Source: Helicovermis profundi
GTDB taxonomy: Bacteria; Bacillota; Clostridia; Peptostreptococcales; Acidaminobacteraceae
Direction of reading: 5' to 3'
Length of the DNA stretch: 64,000 nucleotides
Assembly (NCBI RefSeq): GCF_033097505.1
Contig: NZ_AP028654.1
Location: forward strand, 512,001-576,000
Numbering within the stretch: the first letter of the stretch is position 1; the number at the start of each line of letters is the position of its first letter. The position numbers were made by a program, and so were the translations under genes. Below, in pieces: positions 25,528 through 34,913 of the stretch. The notes under the pieces were generated by a model, which worked only from the letters and a program-made list of their open reading frames with translations, was not told where the DNA came from and made no database searches.

Positions 25528-25567
25528 AAATAAAACCATGATTAAATAACTAAATCATAGTTTTATT
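25528..25567 (-). terminator. Terminator of the transposon operon
   Basis: AAAACcATGATT / AATCATaGTTTT arms with a short loop, 6 bases beyond the ATPase stop codon on the minus strand. Confidence 0.75.
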
Positions 25568-25572
25568 ATTTT

Positions 25573-26376
25573 TTATCCTAATTCAGTTTCATTAACCGCC
25601 ATCATTACAATATCGTTATTAATATCTGTAATATTTTGATTATTACCTATTAATAAGCATGCATTACATATTTTATTAATAATTCTTGGTATACCATTTG
25701 AAGAGTTAATTATGCCTTCTAAGGCTCCTTCACTAAAAATATTTACATGACAATTAGCTCCGATGAGTTTATTTTTTATATAGCTTCTAGCTTCTTCTTT
25801 ATTTAGTCCATCTAAATGATAATTCATAGTTATTCTTTGTCTTAGCGGTTCGTGTGATACTAATCTAAGAGTATTATTTATATTTGGAAGTCCAACTAAT
25901 AATACAACTGCACGATCTTTTGAATCCATTTCAAAATTGAAAAGAATTTTCAAATCATTTAGTATACCATTATTAATGTAATTTGCTTCATCAATAATAA
26001 TAACCGGAGTTATGCGTTTTTCAACAGCGTATCTAGTAATTTCATTTTGAATTATCTTAAAATTATCATTTTTTCTCATCATTGGCTCTAAACCTAATTG
26101 CTGAGCTAAATTTTTATAAAATTCAGCTACAGTTAGAGTTGATAATGAACTATAAATAACCTTAAAAAGTGAAGGATTTAGTATTTTAGACCAACTTCTT
26201 ATAATAGTTGTTTTACCTTTTCCAGGTGATCCTGTAATAAGACCAAATCCTCTAGTTTCAAGTAGTATATTAAGTCTTAACAAAGTTTCTTTGTATTCAG
26301 ATGTTTCAATTATTATTTCTTTACTATTTTTTATAAATGGGTTAAAATCTAACCCAAAACGACTTGTATAATCCAT
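25573..26376 (-). CDS. Transposition ATPase (TniB/ExeA-like AAA)
   Basis: AAA+ ATPase of 267 residues. It begins with the ExeA-like YTSRFGLDFNPF, and has Walker A GSPGKGKTT (residues 49-57), Walker B VIIIDEAN (about 124-131) and the sensor/arginine region ISHEPLRQRITM-like (VSHEPLRQRITMNYHL). In related transposons this type of protein picks the target and activates the integrase. Its ATG overlaps the end of the transposase gene by one base, with AGGAGG upstream. Confidence 0.88.
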   Translation of the reverse strand: MDYTSRFGLDFNPFIKNSKEIIIETSEYKETLLRLNILLETRGFGLITGSPGKGKTTIIRSWSKILNPSLFKVIYSSLSTLTVAEFYKNLAQQLGLEPMMRKNDNFKIIQNEITRYAVEKRITPVIIIDEANYINNGILNDLKILFNFEMDSKDRAVVLLVGLPNINNTLRLVSHEPLRQRITMNYHLDGLNKEEARSYIKNKLIGANCHVNIFSEGALEGIINSSNGIPRIINKICNACLLIGNNQNITDINNDIVMMAVNETELG

Positions 26377-27620
26377 TAATTTTTTCCTCCTGTTAATTTA
26401 ACTTTTTCACGTTTGATTTTAGAATTTTCATGCTTATTTAGTAACTTAATAGGCGTTAAATCTCCTGTATATTTATCTAATATAAAAATATTTTTCATAT
26501 CAGGTGAATACCTTAAAGTAATTCTTTGTTTAGAAAATCTATAATGCACTTCATATTCCACTTCATTAATTACAACTACATTATCTGTTGAAACTCGCCG
26601 CTCTATTTCAAGTAGAAAACTTTTATAAATATGATCTTCACTTAATCTTTTGATAAGCGCTGATTCACTAAAAAAACGGTCCATTGGTGATAATCCGTTT
26701 AAAGAACTATGAATCTTTTGATTGTAAGATTTTACATATATTAAAAGTGATAAACGAAGATCCTCGAGTGATGAAAAATCATTCATGTTAAGTCCACTCA
26801 TCCACTGTTGTTTAAGGGTTTTAAAGAACCTTTCTACCTTAGCTTTTCCAGTTGGTGTATAAGGTGGATTGTAGTTAAGCGTTGAACCAATGCGAGCAGC
26901 AAGTAAGGTGATTTGCTTATTTTTATATGAAGATCCATTATCAAAATTTAGTCGTTTTGGTCTTCCATATTTTGAAACTGCAGATTTTAGTACAGACATT
27001 ACATTAACTGTATTATCATTAAAAAATACGTCAATACCAGTTATCATACGTGAAGCATCATCTAACATAGCAATAATCCACACTTTATGTTTTTTCCTAT
27101 TAATCATTAAGTAAGGTCCAACACTGCTGTCACCACACCATACTTCATTGATATGAGGACGCTCATATCTTCTCATATCCTTATTATTGGTATAAAGATT
27201 ATTTTTATTTAATTGATTTACATATCTATTAATTGTTGAAAGTGAAATTTCACCTTTGTTAATAGTGCCATTACTAATTAACTTTTGATGAATTAATGTA
27301 GCAGGAATTCTTGGATATTCACTTTTAAGATAGTTAATTTGCTCTATCATATCATCATCAAGTTTTCTTGATTGACCTGTATCATTACGCCTTTTAGGCA
27401 TTAGACCATCAAAACCATATTTTTGATAACTATAGTACCAACGCTCTATAGTTGTAGCCGAAATAATAGTATCCATGCCCCTCGGATTGGTATAAGTGTT
27501 ATGAGAGGCATCACGAAAAAAAGCCTTATTAGATTTCGAATCATCACATGTTCCGCTAATTAATGGAGCAAGAATGCTATACCTAAAAAGTGCAATTTTT
27601 TGCTTATCATCGTTATTCAT
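26376..27620 (-). CDS. DDE transposase/integrase (rve, TniA-like)
   Basis: 414-residue transposase with N-terminal helix-turn-helix regions (TIERWYYSYQKYGFDGLMPK), a retroviral-type catalytic core with Asp164 (WCGDSS), Asp227 (NFDNGSS) and Glu263 (KVERFF), a DD(36)E spacing, and a Mu-type C-terminal beta-barrel (VVINEVEYEVHYRFSKQRITLRY). The catalytic triad is intact, so the element may still be active. AGGAGG precedes the ATG at 27620. Confidence 0.9.
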   Translation of the reverse strand: MNNDDKQKIALFRYSILAPLISGTCDDSKSNKAFFRDASHNTYTNPRGMDTIISATTIERWYYSYQKYGFDGLMPKRRNDTGQSRKLDDDMIEQINYLKSEYPRIPATLIHQKLISNGTINKGEISLSTINRYVNQLNKNNLYTNNKDMRRYERPHINEVWCGDSSVGPYLMINRKKHKVWIIAMLDDASRMITGIDVFFNDNTVNVMSVLKSAVSKYGRPKRLNFDNGSSYKNKQITLLAARIGSTLNYNPPYTPTGKAKVERFFKTLKQQWMSGLNMNDFSSLEDLRLSLLIYVKSYNQKIHSSLNGLSPMDRFFSESALIKRLSEDHIYKSFLLEIERRVSTDNVVVINEVEYEVHYRFSKQRITLRYSPDMKNIFILDKYTGDLTPIKLLNKHENSKIKREKVKLTGGKN

Positions 27621-27684
27621 TAAAAAATCCTCCTGTATTTATAAGTTTATTAGGAGTATAAATCATTAAAAAGTAAGCGTAAAA

Positions 27685-28209
27685 CTAAGTTATGTGGGTG
27701 TTATTAAATAAAATATTTGAAGTGCTTTTAATTTGCATAAACTGTCTATTATATTTTTTAAAAGACATAATAGTTGTAAATTTATGATTTATTGGTATCT
27801 TAAAAACAGCTAATCGCTCTCTCCAGTGCCGATTGAACTGACGAATAATATATCTAATGTTACTTTCATCAATAAGTAAGTTGTTGATCATAATATTTTC
27901 GAAAGGTAATTTTTTTAAATAAGTCTGAATAACTGTGATAATATCCTTTAATAATATTTGAGAATAAGGAACAATCCAACTTGGTAGAACTGATTCAGTT
28001 TTACCACAACATTTACAGATTAATCTTAGAATTTTTAGTTCGTATAATTTACCAGAAATTTTAATAAAACGTTTATAATAGGCGTGTTTAATAAGACAGC
28101 CCTTTTGGCCACAGCTACAAGAAAGGCGATGAAACGGTAAATGATCAATCATCGTATTATAAGAATTTTGTGAAAAAGACTTGATTATTGTAGAAAAAAT
28201 AGTTATCAT
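27685..28209 (-). CDS. DUF6431-like zinc-binding protein of the transposon
   Basis: 174-residue protein with an N-terminal zinc site, CSCGQKGC (residues 32-39), and CKCCGK (residues 65-70), followed by a helical region with IRYIIRQFNRHWRERL. This family is typically the first gene of clostridial transposons with an ExeA-like ATPase and a DDE integrase, and may bind the transposon ends. It is 64 bases upstream of the transposase, so they form one operon. Confidence 0.7.
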   Translation of the reverse strand: MITIFSTIIKSFSQNSYNTMIDHLPFHRLSCSCGQKGCLIKHAYYKRFIKISGKLYELKILRLICKCCGKTESVLPSWIVPYSQILLKDIITVIQTYLKKLPFENIMINNLLIDESNIRYIIRQFNRHWRERLAVFKIPINHKFTTIMSFKKYNRQFMQIKSTSNILFNNTHIT

Positions 28210-28254
28210 AATATATGTCTTACTTATGAAAATCCTATGGATTTACGTAAGCAT

Positions 28255-28300
28255 TTAGAAAGGCAGAAGAAACTTTCGAAGGGCTCTTCTGTCTTTTTTC
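28255..28300. terminator. Hairpin upstream of the transposon operon
   Basis: AAGGCAGAAGA / TCTTCTGTCTTTTTT arms around an ~13-base loop with a T-run on the plus strand. It could insulate the transposon from outside transcription. Confidence 0.55.
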
Positions 28301-28333
28301 CTTTCTTAATTATTTTATGATAGCATAACATAA

Positions 28334-28393
28334 AAAGGGCCTATATTAAATAATCTGATTAAAATTTAGTCAATTATTTAATGTAGGTCCTTT
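28334..28393. repeat. Long inverted repeat near the transposon right end
   Basis: Twenty-base arms, AAAGGGCCTATATTAAATAA and TTATTTAATGTAGGTCCTTT (two mismatches), separated by 20 bases. It may be a terminator or an end-proximal transposase binding structure. Confidence 0.55.
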
Positions 28394-28442
28394 GTTTATT
28401 TTGAAGAATAATAAGTGTTATAATAGTAAATAAAATGCCTAT

Positions 28443-28856
28443 CTACACTCTCCAGTTTTTATTGAAACGTTTTTCCTCAAAGTTAAAATAAGTTTTACCA
28501 GATTTTGATAGATTCAAATTTGAAAACAACTCTTCAATTTTTTTGCACCACTCATCAGTATCAGGGTAAAATGCAAACCCTGTATTATTATTGGTCTTAA
28601 CACATTCCGGGAAAAATTCATTTTCTAGGAATTCTACTAATGAAGAGTTGAAGTAATTATTCTCTGATTCACCAGCTAAATAATAATAAGCCCATGAATT
28701 AAGAATAAAAATACTTTTAGGGTTCTCTGGATTATCAACGAACAGTCGGGCTTCATTTTTATTATTAAAAATCGATTCAATAGCTGCATTTGTTTTTAAT
28801 TTGGTAAATAGTTTTTCTGCTTTTGGGTAATTTTTTTTATTTAATTCATAAATCAT
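28443..28856 (-). pseudogene. N-terminal half of the ZmaR-type GNAT acetyltransferase
   Basis: Starts MIYELNKKNYPKAEKLFTKL after GGAAG. An in-frame upstream start would add 10 residues without a site. It reads through NAAIESIFN, RLFVDNPENPKSIFIL and YYYLAGESENNYFN to YFNFEEKRFNKNW, the N-terminal domain of the GNAT_acetyltran family, then stops at once at the transposon border. The matching C-terminal half is at 24981-25442. Confidence 0.75.
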
Positions 28857-29036
28857 TTTAATACTTCCTTTTTTAATATTAGTCAATAATTTTCTATAAC
28901 GTTACCGCAGTTTCCGTCGTACCCCTATCTTTGTATCGATATATATTTTAAAATCATATTTAAGTAACTCAATATCTCTTTAGTCACAAAGGATATGAAG
29001 GGAACTGATATGTTATGTGATGCTCAAATATGAATA

Positions 29037-30113
29037 TTAAATTCTATTTTTATAATTATTTAGCACATACTCAAAATTATTATCACCAAGCCATTGAATA
29101 TAATCCACAATTGTCCTTTCTATACCAAAATTTTTTGTTTTAAATTGATTATCTTTATTTTTTGGAATTAAATTTTGATGTTCGTACAAAATATGATACA
29201 TTTCGAGTACCATTTCTTCTCCAAGTTTATCTGCTTTAATCACTTTTTCATTAGAAAGAATTTTATAGTTCAAAAACTTTTTAAGTTCTTTATAAGGTAC
29301 TTTTATTTCATCACTATAATCAACAAATTCTTTATTTATAGAGTTACTTATCAAATCATTAATAAATGTAAAATACCATTCATTAAAATCAATATTACTA
29401 ACATTATTCCAAATTTCAACTACTTCATTTTTTGCGAACATTTTATTTCTTATTCCATCATCTAAATCATGAAATAAATATGCTAAACTATCACATTTAT
29501 TAACAATTTGAGCTTCTAAAGTACCTTTTGTTTCTGGATGAAAACGACTATATTCATCAATATTTGTTTCAATTTTTGTATGCTTTAACATACCTTCTCT
29601 AGTTGCGTATGTTAAATTTAATCCACTAATTAATTTACCGTTTATATTTCTATATTGATTTACTCTCTCTACAAGCCATACAGACTGAGCATTATGAGAA
29701 TAACCTCCCAATTCTTTCATTATATTATTCAAAGCTCTTTCTCCTGCATGTCCAAATGGAGTATGTCCTAAATCATGACCTAAAGCTATTGCTTCGACTA
29801 AATCTTCATTAAGTTGCATCGCTCTAGCTACTTGCCTAGATAAGTGCGAAACTTCATAACTATGAGTCAATCTAGTACGATTATGTAAATCTAGATTATC
29901 ATAGATAACCTGATTCTTCGTTCTAAGCCTTCTAAATGGATTAGAATATAATATTCTACTTACGTCCCTTTGAAAAGCAGTTCTAAACTTATCTGGTTCT
30001 TCATCATATACCCTATTCGCCTTATATTTTGAATCTGAAGATTTGCAAGACTTTGACGATAAATACTCATCTTCCCATTTTTCTTTGTCAATTCTTGAAA
30101 AATAATTATTCAT
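29037..30113 (-). CDS. dgt: Deoxyguanosinetriphosphate triphosphohydrolase (dGTPase-like HD protein)
   Basis: Hydrolyses dNTPs (classically dGTP) to the nucleoside and triphosphate. The HD-domain metal ligands are in RLTHSYEVSHLSRQVARA, ALGHDLGHTPFGHAGE (HD) and CDSLAYLFHDLDD (Asp). FRRLRTKNQVI is the N-terminal family motif. At 358 residues it is the short form found in many Firmicutes. AGGAGATAAGAAAT precedes its ATG. It stands alone, and a TACTAGT/ACTAGTA inverted repeat (30145-30174) lies in its leader. Confidence 0.9.
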   Translation of the reverse strand: MNNYFSRIDKEKWEDEYLSSKSCKSSDSKYKANRVYDEEPDKFRTAFQRDVSRILYSNPFRRLRTKNQVIYDNLDLHNRTRLTHSYEVSHLSRQVARAMQLNEDLVEAIALGHDLGHTPFGHAGERALNNIMKELGGYSHNAQSVWLVERVNQYRNINGKLISGLNLTYATREGMLKHTKIETNIDEYSRFHPETKGTLEAQIVNKCDSLAYLFHDLDDGIRNKMFAKNEVVEIWNNVSNIDFNEWYFTFINDLISNSINKEFVDYSDEIKVPYKELKKFLNYKILSNEKVIKADKLGEEMVLEMYHILYEHQNLIPKNKDNQFKTKNFGIERTIVDYIQWLGDNNFEYVLNNYKNRI

Positions 30114-30782
30114 ATTTCTTATCTCCTTAAATAAATTTTATATGTACTAGTATTTGAATTTCGCCTAACTAGTAGAGTTACGACATTCGCAAATTTAAGA
30201 TATGTATATATCAATATTATTTTATCATATTGTTATATAATCAACAAATTACAATTGTGAGAATTTATTAATTGTAAGAAATCAAATGCTAAGGATTTTA
30301 AAAAATAAATATTAGTGTCCTATGGAGTCAATGAGATAATTATAGCTTACTTGTCCCTTGCTTCGCAAGAAGAGCGATAGAGAGTATCACCAATAAATCA
30401 AAGTAATTAAAAAAATTCATTTACCTGACTTCTATTTCGGCGTATAACTAGGGGGATTTTGTATCCATAAATAGAAAATTTCGTTAAAATTAATGCAAAA
30501 TTCTGGACAACCCAAAATTAACATTACGTTAATAAAAATTGTTAGAAAGACTTAAAAAAACTCAGAACATAAGTATAAAATACCCTATAAACTTTAACAC
30601 TTTTTTATAGTGTCCAGTCTATAGTGTCCATTTTATAATTGATTTACTGTTTTTGTTTTGATGAGTTTATAGAGTAGTGTATTATTTTTTCAGTTTCAAT
30701 CTGTGAAATATTAATGAAGGTGTAAGAGCTAATACCATTCTGTGTATAATCAACATAGTATTACACAAAATCCACTTTTCAG

Positions 30783-31000
30783 CTATAAGAATTCCCTATT
30801 AGCAGTTTTGGTGTACTCTTCTTGATTCTCTGCTGTATTTACAACGCTATAATAAATGTAAATATTTTTCTTTAGAAGTTCACTTCTGGATAAAAGTTTA
30901 CTAAAGATTTTAAAACCACCTTTCCGAGCTGATGGGTTGTATGGCAATCAAAATTTTTGTGAAATCTTGATAAAAATTATCATTAAATCTAGTTAATGCA
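30783..31000 (-). pseudogene. Decayed minus-strand coding fragment
   Basis: Two frames in series look coding: FNDNFYQDFTKILIAIQPIS followed by SERWF, then after a frame change KLLSRSELLKKNIYIYYSVV and NTAENQEEYTKTANREFL before a stop at 30783. It looks like the 3' end of a gene that has suffered an indel. Family unknown. Confidence 0.35.
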
Positions 31001-31166
31001 GACTTTAGCTTTAATTTAAACTATAGAGTTATTTTATGATTGTACTGGTAATCATTGAAAAAATTAATGCAAATTGTAATTAGAAATACACCGTGTTATA
31101 CTTTTGAAAGTTTGAAATATTTAGTTTAATTTATACAAAAAAAGAGTTAAGAATATGAGAAAGGAT

Positions 31167-31180
31167 TGCAAATATTTGCA
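31167..31180 (+). promoter_or_regulatory. Perfect palindrome between ribosome site and start of the ABC operon
   Basis: TGCAAATATTTGCA lies between AAAGGA (31160-31165) and ATG 31189. A related AATGCAAAT occurs about 100 bases upstream. It could be an operator or a translational element. Function is inferred from position. Confidence 0.4.
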
Positions 31181-31188
31181 TTAATATT

Positions 31189-32136
31189 ATGTTGAAGTTT
31201 ATTTTAAAAAGATTGATCCAATCTATACCAGTTATAATAATAGCAGTTACGTTTTCTTTCTTTATTACACATTTTATGCCTGGTGATCCAGTCAGGACGC
31301 TTCTAGGTGATAAAGCATCAGAACAACAAGTACTTAGTATGAGAAATGAATTGTTTTTAAACCAACCATTACTTACTCAATTTTCAATATGGGCATCAGG
31401 TGTGTTAACGATGGATTTAGGTCAATCTATTTTTTGGAAAGAACCTATTTTAGATCTTATTGTAAAACGTATAGAACCGACCTTTATTCTAGCCTTTATC
31501 GGTATAATCTTTAGTGTAATCATTGGTGTACCAACAGGATTGAAAGCAGCAGAAAAGAGGGGTAAAGTATTTGATAAAAGTTTTTCTGTAGCTACTCTAT
31601 TATCTATATCTATTCCAGGATTTTGGCTAGCGATTATGGCGATACAAATCTTTTGTGTTCGAATTCATATTTTCCCAGTAGCAGGATATGACAGTATCGG
31701 TAAAGATGGTTTACTAAATGCATTGTATCATTTAGCCTTGCCAGGCATGATACTTGGCGTGATGTATAGTGGTCAAATAGCAAGAATGACAAGAACAACC
31801 ATGTTAGAAGTAATGAGTCATGATTATTTAAGAACTGCCAGAGGAAAAGGTGTTAAAGAACGAAAGGTGCTTTATGTACATGCATTTGTAAATGCTATGC
31901 CTTCGATTATAATGGTTGTTGGTTTTAGTTTTGGTAGTTTATTAGGTGGTGCTGCAGTTATTGAGCAATTGTTTAATATACCAGGACTTGGAAACCTTTT
32001 GATTAATGCAGTTTTAAAAAGGGATTATCCATTGATACAAGGGAGTCTGTTGTTTATTTCAATGATATTCATCCTTATAAATACTTTAGTAGATATTATC
32101 TGTATATTGATAAATCCAAAGGAAAGATTAGAATAA
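31189..32136 (+). CDS. ABC transporter permease, DppB/OppB type
   Basis: Inner-membrane subunit of a peptide/nickel-type importer, 315 residues with six membrane segments. It starts with the family pattern MLKFILKRLIQSIPVI and FITHFMPGDPVRTLLG. The EAA loop is DYLRTARGKGVKERKVLYVHAF. It is the first gene of a six-gene operon (two permeases, two ATPases, binding protein, DUF169 protein). The Shine-Dalgarno sequence is unusually far from the ATG because of an intervening palindrome. Confidence 0.92.
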   Translation: MLKFILKRLIQSIPVIIIAVTFSFFITHFMPGDPVRTLLGDKASEQQVLSMRNELFLNQPLLTQFSIWASGVLTMDLGQSIFWKEPILDLIVKRIEPTFILAFIGIIFSVIIGVPTGLKAAEKRGKVFDKSFSVATLLSISIPGFWLAIMAIQIFCVRIHIFPVAGYDSIGKDGLLNALYHLALPGMILGVMYSGQIARMTRTTMLEVMSHDYLRTARGKGVKERKVLYVHAFVNAMPSIIMVVGFSFGSLLGGAAVIEQLFNIPGLGNLLINAVLKRDYPLIQGSLLFISMIFILINTLVDIICILINPKERLE

Positions 32137-32137
32137 T

Positions 32138-32965
32138 ATGAAGAATATAAATAAATTTAAATGGCATACAGATTTAAATATTGGCTTGATTATGCTCCTT
32201 ATTCCAATTGTATTAGGTGTATTTGCACCACTTATTTCAAATTTAGATATTGATTTAGTAGATTCGGCAAATCGCTTAAAAAGTATAAACGCGCTAAATT
32301 GGATGGGCACAGATAATTTAGGACGAGATGTTTTTACAAGAACCATCTATGGTATAAGGGTTTCTTTATTTATAGGTGTGTTAGTAACAGCATTAAGTTT
32401 AGTGACAGGAATAATTATTGGTATATATGCGAGTTATTTTAAAAGAACTGGTGATATGATCATGAGATTACTAGATGGTATTATGGCTTTTCCAACGATT
32501 ATATTAGCAATTACAATGGCAGGTATTCTAGGATCAGGGGTACCAAATATTATTATTGCTTTGACTGTATCATACTTTCCAACTTTTGTGAGAATAACCC
32601 GAGAACGTGTTATTGCAGTAAAAAAGACAGACTATGTGGAATCAGCAGTAGCGATTGGTAAAGGAAACGCCTATATTATTAGAAACTATATAATACCAAA
32701 TATTATTGCTCCATTAATTGTGCAGGCAACATTTATTTTTGCAATGGCAATACTAAATGAATCCATTTTAAGCTTTTTAGGAGTCGGTCTAAAAGTACCA
32801 ATGCCTAGTTTAGGTGGTATGGTAAGTGATGGTCGTAACTACATGATGATAGCACCTTGGATCATAATGTTTCCAGGACTAATCATATCATTGATTGTAT
32901 TTTCAATTAACCTAATTGGTGATGGTCTACGTGATGTATTAGATCCGCAAAGTGAAAGCATTTAA
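32138..32965 (+). CDS. ABC transporter permease, DppC/OppC type
   Basis: Second permease, 275 residues. NWMGTDNLGRDVFTRTIYGIRVSL is the characteristic N-terminal region and the EAA loop is DYVESAVAIGKGNAYIIRNY. It starts two bases after the previous stop, so translation is coupled. It pairs with the DppB-type subunit to form the channel. Confidence 0.92.
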   Translation: MKNINKFKWHTDLNIGLIMLLIPIVLGVFAPLISNLDIDLVDSANRLKSINALNWMGTDNLGRDVFTRTIYGIRVSLFIGVLVTALSLVTGIIIGIYASYFKRTGDMIMRLLDGIMAFPTIILAITMAGILGSGVPNIIIALTVSYFPTFVRITRERVIAVKKTDYVESAVAIGKGNAYIIRNYIIPNIIAPLIVQATFIFAMAILNESILSFLGVGLKVPMPSLGGMVSDGRNYMMIAPWIIMFPGLIISLIVFSINLIGDGLRDVLDPQSESI

Positions 32966-32978
32966 TTAAGGGGGCATT

Positions 32979-33935
32979 ATGAAAGAAGTATTGATTGTTG
33001 AAAAATTACATATAATGGCTCGAGATAAAAATGAAACGGTTACCATCGTTGAAGATGTCTCGTTTTCAATCGGTGAAAAAGAAATCTTAAGCATCGTAGG
33101 AGAATCAGGCTGTGGTAAAAGTATGACCGCTTTAGGACTGATAGGTCTACTTAAAAAGAACCAATACATCAGCGAAGGGGCAATACTTTTTAAAGATAAA
33201 AATTTTACAGATATGACTGCAAGTGATATTAGAAAAATATGTGGTAAAGATATTGGAATTATATTTCAAGAGCCGATGATGTCATTAAATCCATTTTTTA
33301 AAATTGGAAAGCAGATTGAAGAACCCTTAGTACAGCATCTTAAGATGTCTAAAAAAGAAGCACGAAAGAGAAGTGTTGAATTATTAGAGGAAGTTGGTAT
33401 TCATGATGCATCAAAGGTTGCAAAATCGTATTCACATGAATTATCAGGTGGTATGAAACAACGTGTATTAATAGCTATTGCGATTTCATGTAACCCAAGT
33501 TTGATTATAGCTGATGAACCGACAACAGCACTTGATGTGATTATACAAGCTCAAATTCTAGATTTGCTGAAAAAATTAATTTTTGAAAGAGAGATGTCTT
33601 TACTTTTGATATCGCATGACTTTGGAGTTATTTCACAAATGGCAGATAAGGTAGCGGTTATGTATGCAGGTGAAATTATAGAAATAGGCACAATAGATAA
33701 GATTATGTCGTATCCTAAACATCCTTATACTAAAGCATTATTACAAGCTGCTAATGAAATTAATACAAATTGTTCAAGACTTTCTATAATAGAGGGAAAT
33801 GTTCCACGACCAGGTGATTTAATAAATGGCTGTAAGTTTGCTAATCGATGTTATAAAAAAGAAAACAAGTGTATGAAAGAAAAACCGCATTGGTATTATC
33901 ATGATGGTCTGAAGACTAAATGCTGGTATGCTTAA
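32979..33935 (+). CDS. ABC transporter ATPase, DppD/OppD type
   Basis: 318-residue ATP-binding subunit. Walker A is GESGCGKS, the signature is ELSGGMKQR, and Walker B is LIIADEPTTALD. The C-terminal oligopeptide extension has four cysteines (GCKFANRCYKKENKCM...KCW), typical of the D-type subunit. AGGGGGC precedes its ATG. Confidence 0.93.
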   Translation: MKEVLIVEKLHIMARDKNETVTIVEDVSFSIGEKEILSIVGESGCGKSMTALGLIGLLKKNQYISEGAILFKDKNFTDMTASDIRKICGKDIGIIFQEPMMSLNPFFKIGKQIEEPLVQHLKMSKKEARKRSVELLEEVGIHDASKVAKSYSHELSGGMKQRVLIAIAISCNPSLIIADEPTTALDVIIQAQILDLLKKLIFEREMSLLLISHDFGVISQMADKVAVMYAGEIIEIGTIDKIMSYPKHPYTKALLQAANEINTNCSRLSIIEGNVPRPGDLINGCKFANRCYKKENKCMKEKPHWYYHDGLKTKCWYA

Positions 33936-33951
33936 ATTAGGAGTATTACAG

Positions 33952-34863
33952 ATGAAAGAACAGTATTTACTAAAAGTAAATAATCTAAATAAAACATTCA
34001 AATCAAAGGGGCATAAAATTCATGCTGTTAATAATGTAAGTTTTGCTTTGAAAAAAGGAGAAACATTAGCAATTGTAGGTGAGTCAGGTAGTGGTAAATC
34101 TACAACGGGTAGATTAATTCTAAGACTTTTAGAATCTGATAGCGGAGAAGTGTGGTTTAAAGATAGAAACATTATTGATTTGAATAAAAAAGAGATGAGA
34201 AAACTACGAAGACAAATGCAAATTGTTTTTCAGGATCCTTATGGATCTTTAAATCCTAGGATGACGGTAAAGCAATTACTTTCAGAAGCGATTAATAACA
34301 ATGTTAAATATTGCAAAAGTGAATTAAATAGAAAATTGGAAGAACTTATTGAAGCTATAGGCTTAAACATAAATGATTTAAATAAGTTTCCTCATCAATT
34401 TTCAGGTGGACAACGCCAGAGAATTGGTTTAGGAAGAAGTATTGCATCAAATCCAGATTTAATTGTATGTGACGAACCTGTTTCAGCGCTGGATTTATTG
34501 ATTCAAGCACAGATCTTAAATCTATTAAAGGATTTACAAGAGGACTATGGTTTCTCATATATTTTTATATCTCACGATTTATCAGTTGTGAGACATATGA
34601 GTGATCGTATTGCTATTATGTATCAAGGTAGAATTGTAGAAATAGGTACATGTAAAGAAATATTCGAGAATGCTCAGCATCCTTATACGCGGCTACTTTT
34701 AAACGCTGTACTTAAGATAGGCAAGCATGAGGAAAAGTCATTAACAAATGATTCAGTTAAACTTAAATCTGCCTCAAATGATGTCATGTCAAAGTACAGT
34801 AGTAATGATGGATATTATAAAATTAGTGAAACTCATTTTGTAGTTCGTGAACAGGTAAGCTAA
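33952..34863 (+). CDS. ABC transporter ATPase, DppF/OppF type
   Basis: Second ATPase, 303 residues. Walker A is GESGSGKS, the signature is QFSGGQRQR, and Walker B is LIVCDEPVSALD. The start is ATG 33952 with AGGAG; an earlier in-frame start lies in the preceding gene. Its C-terminus (from about residue 250) is unrelated to the usual cysteine-bearing extension and is poorly conserved. Confidence 0.92.
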   Translation: MKEQYLLKVNNLNKTFKSKGHKIHAVNNVSFALKKGETLAIVGESGSGKSTTGRLILRLLESDSGEVWFKDRNIIDLNKKEMRKLRRQMQIVFQDPYGSLNPRMTVKQLLSEAINNNVKYCKSELNRKLEELIEAIGLNINDLNKFPHQFSGGQRQRIGLGRSIASNPDLIVCDEPVSALDLLIQAQILNLLKDLQEDYGFSYIFISHDLSVVRHMSDRIAIMYQGRIVEIGTCKEIFENAQHPYTRLLLNAVLKIGKHEEKSLTNDSVKLKSASNDVMSKYSSNDGYYKISETHFVVREQVS

Positions 34864-34913
34864 AATATAAAGCATTAATTGGGAAGTAATTAATAAAATA
34901 ATGGAGGGATACA

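Larger units (their letters stand above)
25440..28442 (-). mobile_element. Three-gene transposon (TniA/TniB-like with DUF6431 gene)
   Basis: Carries, in transcription order on the minus strand, a DUF6431-like zinc-ribbon gene, a DDE integrase-type transposase and an AAA ATPase. It lies exactly between the two halves of a ZmaR-type acetyltransferase gene, which fixes its outer limits to 25440-28442. Candidate terminal repeats ATTCTTCAAA are seen at 25431-25440 and, inverted, at 28400-28409, but I could not define the exact ends or a target duplication. No antibiotic or other cargo is present. Confidence 0.75.
30114..31188. other. 1.07-kb stretch without an intact gene
   Basis: Holds the dgt leader (with the 30145-30174 inverted repeat), a weak minus-strand promoter, a decayed minus-strand coding fragment at about 30783-31000, and the upstream region of the ABC transporter operon. 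The remainder shows no open frame or structure that I recognise. Confidence 0.6.
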
